This document shows, piece by piece, positions 33,642 through 46,862 of a DNA stretch of 64,000 nt. The translations under genes and the position numbers were made by a program. The notes below the pieces were generated by a model, which saw nothing but the letters and a program-made list of their open reading frames with translations, had not been told where the DNA came from and did no database searches. Positions within the stretch are counted from its first letter, which is position 1; the number at the start of each line of letters is the position of its first letter. Source of the stretch: Spongilla lacustris (taxonomy: Eukaryota > Porifera > Demospongiae > Spongillida > Spongillidae); the NCBI GenBank assembly GCA_949361645.1, contig OX442428.1:3459847-3523846 (forward strand), in the 5' to 3' direction.

Positions 33642-36600
33642 TTATGCTCATACCTATACATCGAGTGAAGCTTTATCTCAATGCTATTAAAGGGGGAAAG
33701 CTTTATGCTCATTGCTATACATGGATTAAAGCTTTACGCTCTTTGTTGTACATGAATTGATGCATTATACTCAATGCTATCATGGTGTAATGCTTCATGC
33801 TTAATATTATACATGGATTGAAGCTTTATGTTCATTGCCACGCATGGAGTGAAGCTTTACACTCAATTCTATACATGGAGTGAGGCTTTGTGCTCATAGC
33901 TATAAATGGAGTGAAACTATATGCTTTTTACTATGCATTTAGTGAAGCTTTATAATCATTGCTACACAAGGTGTGAGGCTATTTATTCGTTGCAGTAATA
34001 CACTCATTGCTATACATGGAGTGAAACTATATGCTCCATGTTAAACAAGGAGTCAAGCTACATGATCATTGCTCATTGCTTTACATGGATTGAAGCTTTA
34101 TGCTCATCTTTATACATGAATTGAAGCTTTATGCTTATTGTTATACATGGTGTAAAGCTTTATGCTCATTATTATCCATCGAGTGAAGCTTTATGCTCAT
34201 TGCTACGCATGGAGTGAAGCTATACGCTCTATCTTGTACATAAGGTGAAGCTTTGTGCACATTGCTATAAATGGAGTGAACTAATATGCTCATTGCTATA
34301 CATGGAGTGAAGCTTTATGCTCAATCCTATACATGAAGTGAAGCTTTGTGCTCATTGCTATACATGGAGTGAAGCTTTATGCTCATTGCTATAAATGAAG
34401 TGAAGCTTTATGCTCAATGCCATGCAAGGAGTGAAGCTATATGCTCATTACAATACTTGGAGTTAAGCTTTATTTTCAATGCTATACAAGGAGTGAAGCT
34501 ATATCCTCATTGCTGTACATCGAGTGAAGCTTTATGCTCATTGCTATAAATGAAATGAAGCGTTATGCTGATTCCTATACATGGAGTGAAGCCTTATGCT
34601 CAATGCGATACAAGGAGTGAAGTATTATGCTCTTTGCTATACTTGGGGTGTAGTTTTATGGTCATTCCTATACATGGAGTGACGCTTTGCGCTCATTGTT
34701 ATACATGAAGTGAAGCTTTATGCTCATTGCTATACATGGAGTGAAGCTATATGCTCAATGCTACACAATGAGTGAAGCTATATGCTCAATGCTATACAAG
34801 GAGTAAAGCTATATGTTCATTGTTGTACATTGAGTTAAGCATTATGCTCATTTCTATACATGGAGTGAAGCTTTTTGCTCATTGCTATACATGAAGTGAA
34901 GCGTTATTCTCATTACTATACATGAAGTGCAGCTTTAGGCTCAATGCTATACAAGGAGTGAAGCTACATGCTCATTGCTATACATGTAGTGAAGCTTTAA
35001 GCTAATTACTATACACGGAGTAAAGCTTTATGCCCATCGCTATAGTTGGAGTGAAGCTTTTTCTCATTGTTTCACATGGAGTGAGGCTTATGCTCGAGCT
35101 CATTGCTATACCTGGTATGAAGTGTAATGCTTATTGCTACACATGTAGTGAAGCTCTATGCTCATTGCGATACATGGAGTGAAGCTTTATGATTATTGCT
35201 ATACATGGAGTGAAGCTTTATGCCCATTGCTATACATGGAGTGGATACACATGGAGTGAAGCTATATGCTCGTTGCTTTACATGGAGTGAATCTTCATGC
35301 TCAATGCTCTACATGGAGTGATGCTTAATGCTCATACGTATACATCGGGTGAAACTTTATGCTCAATGCTTTACAAGGGGGAAAGCTATATGATCATTGC
35401 TAAACATGGATTGAAGCTTTGTGCTCATTGCTATACATGGAGCGAAATTTTATGCTTTTCCTATCCATGGAATGAAGCTTTATGCTCATAGCTATACATG
35501 GAGTGAAGCTTTATGCTCATTGCTACGCATGGAGTGAAGCTTTACGCTCAATTCTATACATGGAGTGAAGCTTTATGCTCATTGTTATACATGGAGTGAA
35601 GCTTTATGCGCAATGCTATACATGGAGTGGATATACATGGAGTGAAGCTATATGCTCGTTGGTTGAAATGGAGTGAAGCTTCATACTCATTGCTATACAT
35701 GGAGTGATGCTTTATGCTCATACCTATACATCGAGTGAAGCTTTATCTCAATGCTATTCAAGGGGGAATGCTTTATGCTCATTGCTATACATGGATTGAA
35801 GCTTTACGCTCTTTATTATACATGAATTGACGCATTATGCTCAATGCTATACATGGTGTAAAGCTTCATGCTCAATATTATACATGGATTGAAGCTTTAC
35901 GCTCATTGCTACGCATGGAGTGAAGCTTTACGCTCAATCCTATACATGGAGTGAGGCTTTGTGCTCATAGCTATAAATGGAGTGAAATTATATGCTCTTT
36001 ACTATACATGGAGTGAAGCTTTATGATCATAGCTACACAAGGAGTGAGGCTATTTATTTGTTGCTTTAAACGGAGTGTAATAATACACTCATTGCTATAC
36101 ATGGAGTGAAGCTATATGCTCCATATTATACAAGGAGTGAAGCTATATGCTCATTGCTCAATGCTATACATGGAGTGAAGCTTTATGCTCATACCTATAC
36201 ATTGAATGAAGCTTTATGCTCAATGCTATACAAGGTGGAAAGTTTATGCTCATTGCTTTACATGGATTGAAGCATTATGCTCATTTTTAAACATGAATAG
36301 AAGTTTTATGCTCATTGCTATACATGGTGTAAAGCTTTATGCTCATTATTATACATGGAGTGAAGCTTTTTGCTCATTGCTTAGCATGGAGTGAAGCTTT
36401 ATGATCAATCCTATACATGAAGTGAAGCTTTTTGCTCATTGCTATACATGGAGTGATTCATTATGCTCATTGCTATACATGAAGTGAAGCTTTATACTCA
36501 ATGCCATGCAAGGAGTGAAGCTATATGCTCATTGCTATACGTGGAGTTAAGCTCTATGCTCAATGCTATACAAGAAGTGAAGCTATTTCCTCATTGCTAT

Positions 36601-39600
36601 ACATCGAGTGAAGCTTTATGCTCATTGCTATAAATGAAATGAAGCATTATGCTCATTCCTATACATGGAGTGAAGCTTTATGCTCAATGCTATACAAGGA
36701 GTGAAGCTATATGCTTATTGCTATACATGGAGTGATGCTTTATGCTCATTACTATACATGGAGTGAAGATTTATGTTTAATGCGATACAAAGAGTGAAGT
36801 GTTATGCTCTTTGCAATATACATTGGTTGAAGTTTTATGGTCATTCCTATACATGGAGTGAAGCATTGCGCTCATTGTTATACATGAAGTGAAGCTTTAT
36901 GCTCATTGCTATACATGGAGTGAAGCTGTATGCTCAATGCTACACAAGGGGTGAAGCAATATGCTCATTGCTATACAAGGAGTGAAGCTATATGTTCAAT
37001 GCTGTACATTGAGTTAAGCATTATGCTCATTTCTATACATGGAGTGAAGCTTTATGCTAGCGTTATTAAAGCGTTATTCTCATTACTATACATGGAGTGA
37101 AGCTTTAGGCTCAATGCTATACAAGGTGTGAAGCTACATGCTCATTGCTATACATGTAGTGAAGCTTAGAGCTAATTACTATACACGGAGTAAAGCTTTA
37201 TGCCCATCGCTATAGTTGGAGTGAAGCTTTTTCTCATTGTTTCACATGGAGCGGTGAGGCTTTATGTTCATTCATTTATATGGAGTGAAAACTTATGCTC
37301 GAGCTCATTGCTATACCTGGTATGAAGTGTAGTGCTTATTGCTACACATTTAGTGAAGCTCTATGCTCAAGCTATACATGGAGTGAAGCATTATGCCCAT
37401 TGCTATACTAGTAGTGGATACACATGGAGAGAAGCTATTTGCTCATTGCTATACATGGAGTGAAGCTTGATGCTCATTGTCATACATGGAGTGAAGCTTT
37501 ATGCGCATTGCTATACATGGAGTGGATATACATGGAGTGAAGCTATATGCTCGTTGGTTGAAATGGAGTGAAGCTTCATACTCATTGCTATACATGGAGT
37601 GATGCTTTATGCTCAAACCTATACATCGAGTGAAGCTTTATCTCAATGCTATTCAAGGGGAAAGCTTTATGCTTATTGCTATACATGGATTGAAGCTTTA
37701 TGCTCTTTATTATACATGAATTGACGCATTATGCTCTATGCTATACATGGTGTAAAGCTTCATGCTCAATATTATACATGAATTGAAGCTTTACGCTCAT
37801 TGCTACGCATGGAGTGAAGCTTTACGCTCAATCCTATACATGGAGTGAGGCTTTGTGCTCTTAGCTATAAATGGAGTGAAATTATATGCTCTTAACTATA
37901 CATGGAGTGAAGCTTTATGATCATTGCTACAAAAGGAGTGAGGCTGTTGCTTTAAACGGAGTGTTATAATGCACTCATTGTTATACATGGAGTGAAGCTA
38001 TATGCTCCATATTATACAAGGAGTGAAGCTATATGCTCATTGCTCATTGCTATACATGGAGTGAAGCTTTATGCTCATACCTATACATGGAATGAAGCTT
38101 TATGCTCAATGCTATACAAGGTGGAAAGTTTATACTCATTGCTTTACATGGATTGAAGCATTATGCTCATTTTTATACATGAATAGAAGCTTTATGCTCA
38201 TTGTTATACATCGTGTACAGCTTTATGCTCATTATTATACATGGAGTGAAGCTTTTTGCTCATTGCTTAGCATGGAGTGAAGCTTTATGCTCAATCCTAT
38301 ACATGAAGTGAAGCTTTGTGCTCATTGCTATACATGGAGTGAAGCATTATGCTCATTGCTATACATGAAGTGAAGCTTTATACTCAATGCCATGCAAGGA
38401 GTGAAGCTATATGCTCATTGCTATACATCGAGTGAAGCTTTATGCTCATTGCTATAAATGAAATGAAGCGTTATGCTCATTTCTATACATGGAGTGAAGC
38501 TTTATGCTCAATTCTATGCAATGAGTGAAGCTATATGCTCATTGCTATACATGGAGTGATGCTTTATGCTCATTACTATACATGGAGTGAAGCTTTATGT
38601 TTAATGCGATACAAAGAGTGAAGTATTATGCTCTTTGCTATACATGGGGTGAAGTTTTATGGTCATTCCTATACATGGAGTGAAGCTTTGCGCTCATTGT
38701 TATACATAAAGTGAAGCTTTATGCTCATTGCTATACATGGATTGAAGCTGAATGCTCAATGCTACACAAGGAGTGAAGCTATATGCTCATTGCTATACAA
38801 TGAGTGAAGCTATATGTTCATTGCTGTACATTGAGATAAGCATTATGCTCATTTCTATACATGGAGTGAAGCTTTATGCTAGCGTTATTAAAGCGTTATT
38901 CTCATTACTATACATGGAGTGAAGCTTTAGGCTCGATGCTATACAAGGAGTGAAGCTACATGCTCATTGCTATACATGTAGTGAAGCTTTAAGTTAATTA
39001 TTATACACGGAGTAAAGCTTTATGCCCATCGCTATAGTTGGAGTGAAGCTTTTTCTCATTGTTTCACATGGAGCGGTGAGGCTTTATGTTCATTCATTTA
39101 TATAGAGTGAAAACTTATGCTCGAGCTCATTGCTACACCTAGTATGTAGTGTAGTGCTTATTGCTACACATTTAGTGAAGCTCTATGCTCATGCTATACA
39201 TGGAGTGAAGCATTATGATCATTGCTATACATGGAGTGAAGCTTTATGCCCATTGCTATACTTGGAGTGAAGCTTTATGCTCAATGCTTTACATGGAGTG
39301 AATATTCATGCTCAATGCGCTACATGGAGTGATACTTAATGCTCATACCTATACATCGGGTGATGCTTTATGCTCAATGCTTTACAAGGGGGAAAGTTAT
39401 ATGCTCATTGCTAAACAAGGATAGAAGCTTTATGCTCGTTGTTATACATGGAGCGAATCTTTATGCTCATTTCTATCCATGGAATGAAGCTTTATGCTCA
39501 TAGCGATACATGGAGTGAAGCTTTATGCTCATTGCTACGCATGGAGTGAAGCTTTACGCTCAATTCTATACACGGAGTGAAGCTTTGTGCTCATTGCTAT

Positions 39601-42600
39601 AAATGGAGCTAAGTTTTATGCTCATTACTATACATCGAGTGAGGCTTCATGATCATTGCTACAAAAGGAGTGAGGCTGTTTGCTCGTTGCTTTAAATGGA
39701 GTGAAGCAGTACACTCATTGCTGTACATGGAAAGAAGCTATATGACTAATATTATACAAGGTGTGAAGCTATATGCTCATCGGTATATATGGTGCATGTA
39801 AAGCTTTATGCTCATTATAATACATGGAGTGAAGCTTTATGCTCAATGCTACGCATGGAGTGAAGCTATACGCTCCTTCGTGCTCTTTGCTATACAAGGA
39901 GTGAAGCGATATGTCCATCGCTTTACATGGAATGAAGCATTATGCTCTTTGCTATACATGGAGTGAAGCTTTTTTCTCATTCCTATACATGGAGTGACGT
40001 TTTGCGCTCATTGCTATACATGGAGAGAAACTTTATGCTCATTTCTATACATGGAATGAAGCTTACAAGGAGTGAAGCTAAATGCTCATTGCTATACAAG
40101 GAGTGAAGACTTTATGCTAATTAACTTACATGAAGTGAAAATGTATGCTCATTGCTATACCGCGTGTGAAGCGTAATGCTCATTGCTACACACGGAGTGA
40201 AGCATTATGCACATTGCTATACATGGAGTGAAGCTTTATGCTCATTGTTATACATGGAGTGAAGCTTTATGCGCATTGCTATACATGGAGTGGATATACA
40301 TGGAGTGAAGCTATATGCTCGTTGGTTGAAATGGAGTGAAGCTTCATACTCAATGCTATACATGGAGTCATGCTTTATGCTCATACCTATACATCGAGTG
40401 AAGCTTTATCTCAATGCTATCCAAGGGAGAAAGCTTAATGCTCATTGCTATACATGGATTGAAGCTTTACGCTCTTTGTTATATAAATGAAATGAAGCGT
40501 TATGCTCATTCCTATGCATGGAGTGACGCTTTATGCTCAATACTATACAAGGAGTGAAGCTATATGCTCATTGCTATACATGGAGTGATGCTTTATGCTC
40601 ATTACTATACTTGGAGTGAAGCTCTATGTTTAATGCGATACAAGGAGTGAAGCATTATGCTCTTTGCTATACTTGGGGTGAAGTTTTATGGTCATTCCTA
40701 TACATGGAGTGACGCTTTGCGCTCCTTGTTATACATTAAGTGAAGCTTTATGCTCATTCCTATACATGGAGTGAAGCTATATGCTCAATGCTACACAAGG
40801 AGTGAAGCTATATGCTCATTGCTATACAAGGAGTAAAGCTATATGTTCATTGCTGTACATTGAGTTAAGCTTTATGCTCATTTCTATACATGGAGTGAAT
40901 TAAAGCTTTTTTCTCATTGCAATACATGAAGTGAAGCGTTATTCTCATTACTATACCCGGAGTGAAGCTTTAGGCTCAATGCTATACAAGGAGGGAAGCT
41001 ACATGCTCATTGCTATACATGTAGTCAAGCTTTGAACTAATTACTATACACGGAGTGAAGCTTTATGCCCATCGCTATAGTTGGAGTGAAGCTTTTTCTC
41101 ATTGTTTCACATGGAGTGAGGCTTTATGTTCATTCATTTATATGGAGTGAAAACTTATGCTCGAGCTCATTGCTATACCTGGTATGAAGTGTAATGCTTA
41201 TTGCTACACATGTAGTGAAGCTCTAAGCTCATTGCTATACATGGAGTGAAGCTTTATTCCCATTGCTATACATGGAGTGGATACACATGGAGTGAAGCTA
41301 TATGCTCGTTGCTTTACATGGAGTGAACCTTCATGCTCAATGCTCTACATGGAGTGATGCTTAATGCTCATTTGTATACATCGGGTGAAGCTTTATGCTC
41401 AATGCTTTACAAGGGGGAAAGCGATATGCTCATTGCTAAACATGGATTGAAGCTTTATGCTCATTGCTATACATGGAGCGAATCTATTTGCTCATTGCTA
41501 TCCATGGAATGAATCTTTATGCTCATAGCTATACATGGAGTGAAGCTTTATGCTCATTGCTACGCATGGAGTGAAGCTTTACGCTCAATTCTATACACGG
41601 AGTGAAACTTTGTGCTGATTGCTATAAATGGAATTAAGTTTTATGCTCATTACTATACATGGAGTGAGGCTTCATGATCATTGCTACACAAGGAGTGAGG
41701 CTGTTTGCTCGTTGCATTTAACGGACCGAAGTAATACACTGTTTGCTATACATGGAGTGAAGCTATATGACTAATTTTTTACATTGAGTGAAGCTATGTG
41801 ATCATTGCTATATATGGTGTAAAGCTTTATGCTCATTATAATACATGGAGTGAAGCTCTATGCTCAATGCTACGCATGGAGTGAAGCTATACGCTCTATG
41901 CTATACAATGGAGTGAAGCTTTGTGCTCTTTGCAATACAATGAGTGAAGCGATATGTTCATCGCTTTACATGGAATGAAGCATTATGCTGTTTGCTATAC
42001 ATGGAGTGAAGCTTTTTTTCTTTCATTTATATGGAGTGAAAACTTATGCTCGAGCTCATTGCTATACCTGGTATGAAGTGTAGTGCTTATTGCTACACAT
42101 GTAGTGAAGCTCTATGCTCATTGCTATACATGGATTGAAGCTTTATGCTCATTGCTATACATGGAGTGAAGCTTTCTGCTCATTTCTACGCATGGAGTGA
42201 AGCTTTACGCTCAATTCTATACACGGAGTGAAACTTTGTGCTGATTGCTATAAATGGAATTAAGTTTTATGCTCATTACTATACATGGAGTGAGGCTTCA
42301 TGATCATTGCTACACAAGGAGTGAGGCTGTTTGCTCGTTGCATTAAACGGACCGAAGTAGTACACTCATTGCAATACATGGAGTGAAGCTATATGACTAA
42401 TGTTATACATTGAATGAAGCTATATGGTCAATGCTACGCATGGAGTGAAGCTATACGCTCTATGCTTTACATGGAGTGAAGCTTTGTGCTCATTCCTATA
42501 CATAGAGTGACGTTTTGCGCTCATTGCTATACATGGAGAGAAGCTTTATGCTCATTTCTATACATGGAATGCAGCTTTATGCTCATTGCTTTACAAGGAG

Positions 42601-44749
42601 TGAAGCTATATACTCATTGCTATACAAGGAGTGAAGACTTTATGCTAATTAACTTACATGAAGTGAAAATGTATGCTCATTGCAATACCGCGTGTGAAGC
42701 GTAATGCTCATTGCTACACACGGAGTGAAGCTTTATGCTCATTGCTATACATGGAGTGAAGCTTTATGCTCATTGCTATACATGGAGTGAAGCTTTATGC
42801 GCATTGCTATACATGGAGTGGATATACATGGAGTGAAGCTATATGCTCGTTGGTTGAAATGGAGTGAAGCTTCATACTCAATGCTATACATGGAGCGATG
42901 CTTTATGCTCATACCTATACATCGAGTGAAGCTTTATCTCAATGCTATCCAAGGGAGAAAGCTTAATGCTCATTGCTATACATGGATTGAAGCTTTACGC
43001 TCTTTGTTATACATGAATAGAAGCTTTATGCTCATTTCTATACATGGTGTAACGCTTTATCCCCATTATTATACATGGCGTGAAGCTTTTAGCTCATTGC
43101 TACGCATGGAGTGAAGCTTTACGCTCTATCTTGTACATGGAGTGAAGCTTTGTGCTCATTGCTATAAATAAAGTGAAGTAAAATGCTCATTGCTATACAT
43201 GCATGGAGTGAAGCTTTATGCTCAATCCTATGAAAGTTTATGCTCATTGCTTTACTTGGATTGAAGCTTTATGCTCATTTTTATACATGAATAGAAGCTT
43301 TATGCTCATTGTTATACGTGGTGTAAAGCTTTATGCTCAATATTATGCATGAAGTGAAGCTTTATGCTCATTGCTACGCATGGAGTGAAGCTTTATGCTC
43401 AATCCTATACATGAAGTGAAGCTTTGTGCTCATTGCTATACATGGATTGAAGCTTTATGCTCAATGCTATACATGAAGTGAAGCTTTATGCTCAATGCCA
43501 TGCAAGGAGTGAAGCTATATGCTCATTGCTATACGTGGAGTTAAGCTTTATGCTCAATGCTATACAAGGAGTGAAGCTGTATCCTCATTGCTATACATCG
43601 AGTGAAGCGTTATGCTCATTGCTAAAAATGAAATGAAGTGTTATGCTCATTCCTATACATGGAGTGACGTTTTATGCTCAATGCTATACAGGGAGTGAAG
43701 CTATATGCTCATTGCTATACATGGAGTGATGCTTTATGCTCATTACTATACTTGGAGTGAAGCTTTATGTTTAATGCGATACAAGAAGTGAAGACTTATG
43801 CTCTTTGCTATACTTGGGGTGAAGTTTAATGGTCATTCCTATACATGGTGTGACGCTTTGCGCTCCTTGTTATATATTAAGTGAAGCTTTATACTCATTG
43901 CTATACATGGAGTGAAGCTATATGCTCAATGCTACACAAGGAGAGAAGCTATATGCTCATTGCTATACAAGGAGTAAAGCTATATGTTCATTGCTGTACA
44001 TTGAGTGAAGCTTTATGCTCATTTCTGTACATGGAGTGAAGCTTTTTGCTCATTGCAATACATGAAGTGAAGCGTTATTCTCATTACTATACACGGAGTG
44101 AAGCTTTAGGCTCAATGCTATACAAGGAGTGAAGCTACATGCTCATTGCTATACATGTAGTGAAGCTTTAAGCTAATTACTATACACGGAGTGAAGCTTT
44201 ATGCTCATCGCTATAGTTGGAGTGAAGCTTTATGTTCTCATTGTTTCACATGGAGTGAAGCTTTATGTTCATTCATTTATATGGAGTGAAAACTTATGCT
44301 CGAGCTCATTGCTATACCTGGTATGAAGTGTAATGCTTATTGCTACACATGTAGTGAAGCTCTATGCTCATTGCTATACATGGAGGGAAGCTTTATGCCC
44401 ATTGCTATACATGGAGTGGATACACATGGAGTGAAGCTATATGCTCGTTGCTTTACATGGAGTGAATCTTCATGCTCAATGCTCTACATGGAGTGATGCT
44501 TAATGCTCATCCGTATACATCGGGTGAAGCTTTATGCTCAATGCTTTACAAGGGGGAAAGCGATATGCTCATTGCTAAACATGGATTGAAGCTTTATGCT
44601 CATTGCTATACATGGAGCGAATCTTTTTGCTCATTGCTATCCATATGAAATGAATCTTTATGCTCATAGCTATACATGGAGTGAAGCTTTTTGCTCATTG
44701 CTACGCATGGAGTGAAGCTTTACGCTCAATTCTATACACGGAGTGAAAC
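33642..44749. repeat. 31-bp satellite array, block C
   Basis: About 358 units. This block has its own variant mix, with many CTACGCATGG, GTTTGCTCGTTGC and CGAGCTCATTGC units. The marker CGAGCTCATTGCTA(T/C)ACCT recurs at about 35095, 37290, 39121, 41161, 42052 and 44300, giving irregular higher-order steps of roughly 0.9-2.2 kb. A run around 36200 recurs near 38080 and again near 48290, and one around 40269 recurs near 42797. The last bases, AGTGAAAC (44742-44749), are the target of the next hAT element. No gene is supported. Confidence 0.96.
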
Positions 44750-45033
44750 CAGGGCCGTCGAGAGCTGGCACGGGCCCCGGGGCTATATAGTCCTTCCGGG
44801 CCCCATTAATGGTCCTCATTGGGATGGGTGCGGTAGATATAAAACAACATACAGGGGGAAAATATATCGCTTTCGTGTATTGGGTTATAAACTATTCATT
44901 TATTGTTAGTACGTTCATGTGGCCGGGCGAGAATTAAAAACGCTTACTGCGTGCCGGTATGATTACGTAACATTATTTTCCTACATGCATCAGTAATGAT
45001 ATATGTTACGCGCAAAGCATCGATATGCGCAAC

Positions 45034-45155
45034 CCAGGGATTGTCCTGTGCAAACCCAACATGGATCCATGGTTTTTGGTACAAACCATGGATTGGCCGC
45101 ACAATCCTGAGATTGCTAGCTTGTGCGCAAAGCATAAATCAGGACAATCTTTGGG
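45034..45155. repeat. Small imperfect inverted repeat in hAT-2
   Basis: GGGATTGTCCTG near 45038 has its complement, CAGGACAATC, near 45141. An inner pair, ACCATGGATT and complementary ATCCATGGT, lies around the centre near 45075. The whole can fold as an imperfect stem. Repeated GCGCAAAGCAT motifs flank it. Confidence 0.55.
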
Positions 45156-45238
45156 ATTGCTCGTGTACAAAGCATAGATATCTGTAATATGTACATATAT
45201 TAGCGATGGGTAGCGATTAGTAAATGTTATAAGTATAT

Positions 45239-46062
45239 GGGACAGTGTCCAGCAAAATCGGGCTTGTAGGGTTATAATTTTATCATTATAAAATAAGCAC
45301 GTTGTACTAAACAACACATCTTCGCGACGGTGCTACGTTTTCCTTTCAAATTTCGTACACTTGTTCCCACACCATTTCACTGTGTGAAAATCAAACTTTG
45401 TGATCTACACATATTCCATGCCGCGGATACAACAATCGTTAACCCCGCGGGTTAGAAATCCACATTTCTTCACGTACGAGTGTTGAAAACGTGTCAAATT
45501 CGGAGTGTGCATAGAGGAATCCTGTAGCTATTGATTTGTTCTGTTCGTTAGTTTCTGAATCATCCGTTACGGAGATACAGTTGAGCAAACTACAGTCACA
45601 TTTTCCCGCTTGATTCGCACCAATGATATAATCACCACCTTCCCATTCACTGAGCGGGACGCGATTTGCCAAAATCATTGGCGCGAATCAAGCGGGAAAA
45701 CGTGCCCGTAGTTTGCTCAACTGTATCTCTGTAACGGATGATTACGAAATTAACGAACAGAACAAATCAATAGCTACAGGACTCCTCTATGTGCAACCCG
45801 AATTTGACGCGTTTTCAACACTCGTACGTGGAGAAATGAGGAATTCTAACCCGCGGGGTTAACGATTGTTGTATCCACGGCACGGAAAAAGTGTAGATCA
45901 CAAAAATCGATTTTCACACAGAGAAATGGTGTGGGAACAAGTGTACGAAATTTGAAAGGAAAACGTAGTACCGTCGCGAAGATGTGTTGCTTAGTACAAC
46001 GTGCAATTTTTATAGTGATAAAATTATAACCCCACAAGCCCGATTTTGCTGGACACTGTCCC
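45239..46062. repeat. 824-bp inverted repeat with 389-bp arms
   Basis: The left arm (45239-45627) starts GGGACAGTGTCCAGC and the right arm (45674-46062) is its complement, ending GCTGGACACTGTCCC. A 46-bp spacer separates them. Identity is about 90% or more by eye, with scattered substitutions and small indels. Matching open frames on the two arms are mirror images and not genes. A transcript across it would fold into a long double-stranded RNA. It may be a foldback element nested in hAT-2, but I could not find a clear target duplication around it. Confidence 0.88.
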
Positions 46063-46862
46063 AATTAAAATCAATAACATGCGATTGCAATACAAAAAAA
46101 GTCCTGTAGTGTACTGACAAATACAATTGTTCTCTACTGATGCATGAGACACCGAGCATGCACAGTGAACTGCGCCATACATGGTTCAGAACTCTTGAAA
46201 ATGAGGTAAGGTTCATCGCGTCTTGATGAGCAGTCCTTCGTGTCTCCCTTTGTACTGTAGCTTGGCAATAATGCTACCAAATATGAAATACATTTCCGCT
46301 GAGAAATCACATCACCATGCAATTTCAGCAGAAATATCATGGAGACAAATCATTTCATCAAGATTTTCATTGACCTTGCATGTATAAATTACTTACTTCC
46401 ATTGAATTTCATGTACATGTAGCCAATCAGCCCAAGACTAATTTCCATTGAATGACAAACTATCATTTTCTTCCGGTGTTATGTAGGTCGCAATCGTCGT
46501 TCCTACATGTAGCTATGTCGGTGAAGGTGTTTGTGATGAAGCCCAAACATTTCAAAGTTTTTTTTGTCTTTTGGTATACGGTCGTGGTTCTCTTTTCTTA
46601 CAGTCCTTTCCTTTCTTTTATGCCACCCGCGGAGTTGTGCTTGTACATTTTACAAAATGAATTTAACGAAATTATATGGTACATGAATTATACATTCTAT
46701 GCCACATACAATTTTATTGCGCCTGCGCAATGATCAAAACAAAAACATCAATCACACACAAACACAAAAAAAAAGGAGTCCACCCGGGCGGCCCGGGCCC
46801 CATGTTTAACGACGGGCCCCAGGGTCAGCATCCCCCCCGGCCCCCCCCTCTCGGCGGCCCTG

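Larger units (their letters stand above)
44750..46862. mobile_element. Non-autonomous hAT-type element with a giant hairpin (hAT-2)
   Basis: A 2,113-bp insertion. The ends are inverted repeats matching 14 of 15 bases: CAGGGCCGTCGAGAG on the left and CAGGGCCGCCGAGAG on the complement of the right end. An 8-bp direct repeat, AGTGAAAC, flanks it (44742-44749 and 46863-46870). CAGGG ends and 8-bp duplications are hAT features. Related satellite copies at 41601-41608 and 42227-42234 show the intact site. Both ends are GC-rich, while the interior is A+T-rich. No transposase frame is visible; the open frames inside, such as 46452-46733, show no domain I recognise. Confidence 0.9.

Noticed and set aside
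45006..46340. Several 60-100-codon frames in hAT-2
   Set aside because: They fall in the inverted-repeat arms and mirror each other, with no recognisable domain.
46452..46733. 93-codon hydrophobic open frame
   Set aside because: Single short frame in A+T-rich hAT-2 interior, with no motif, no context and no family I recognise.
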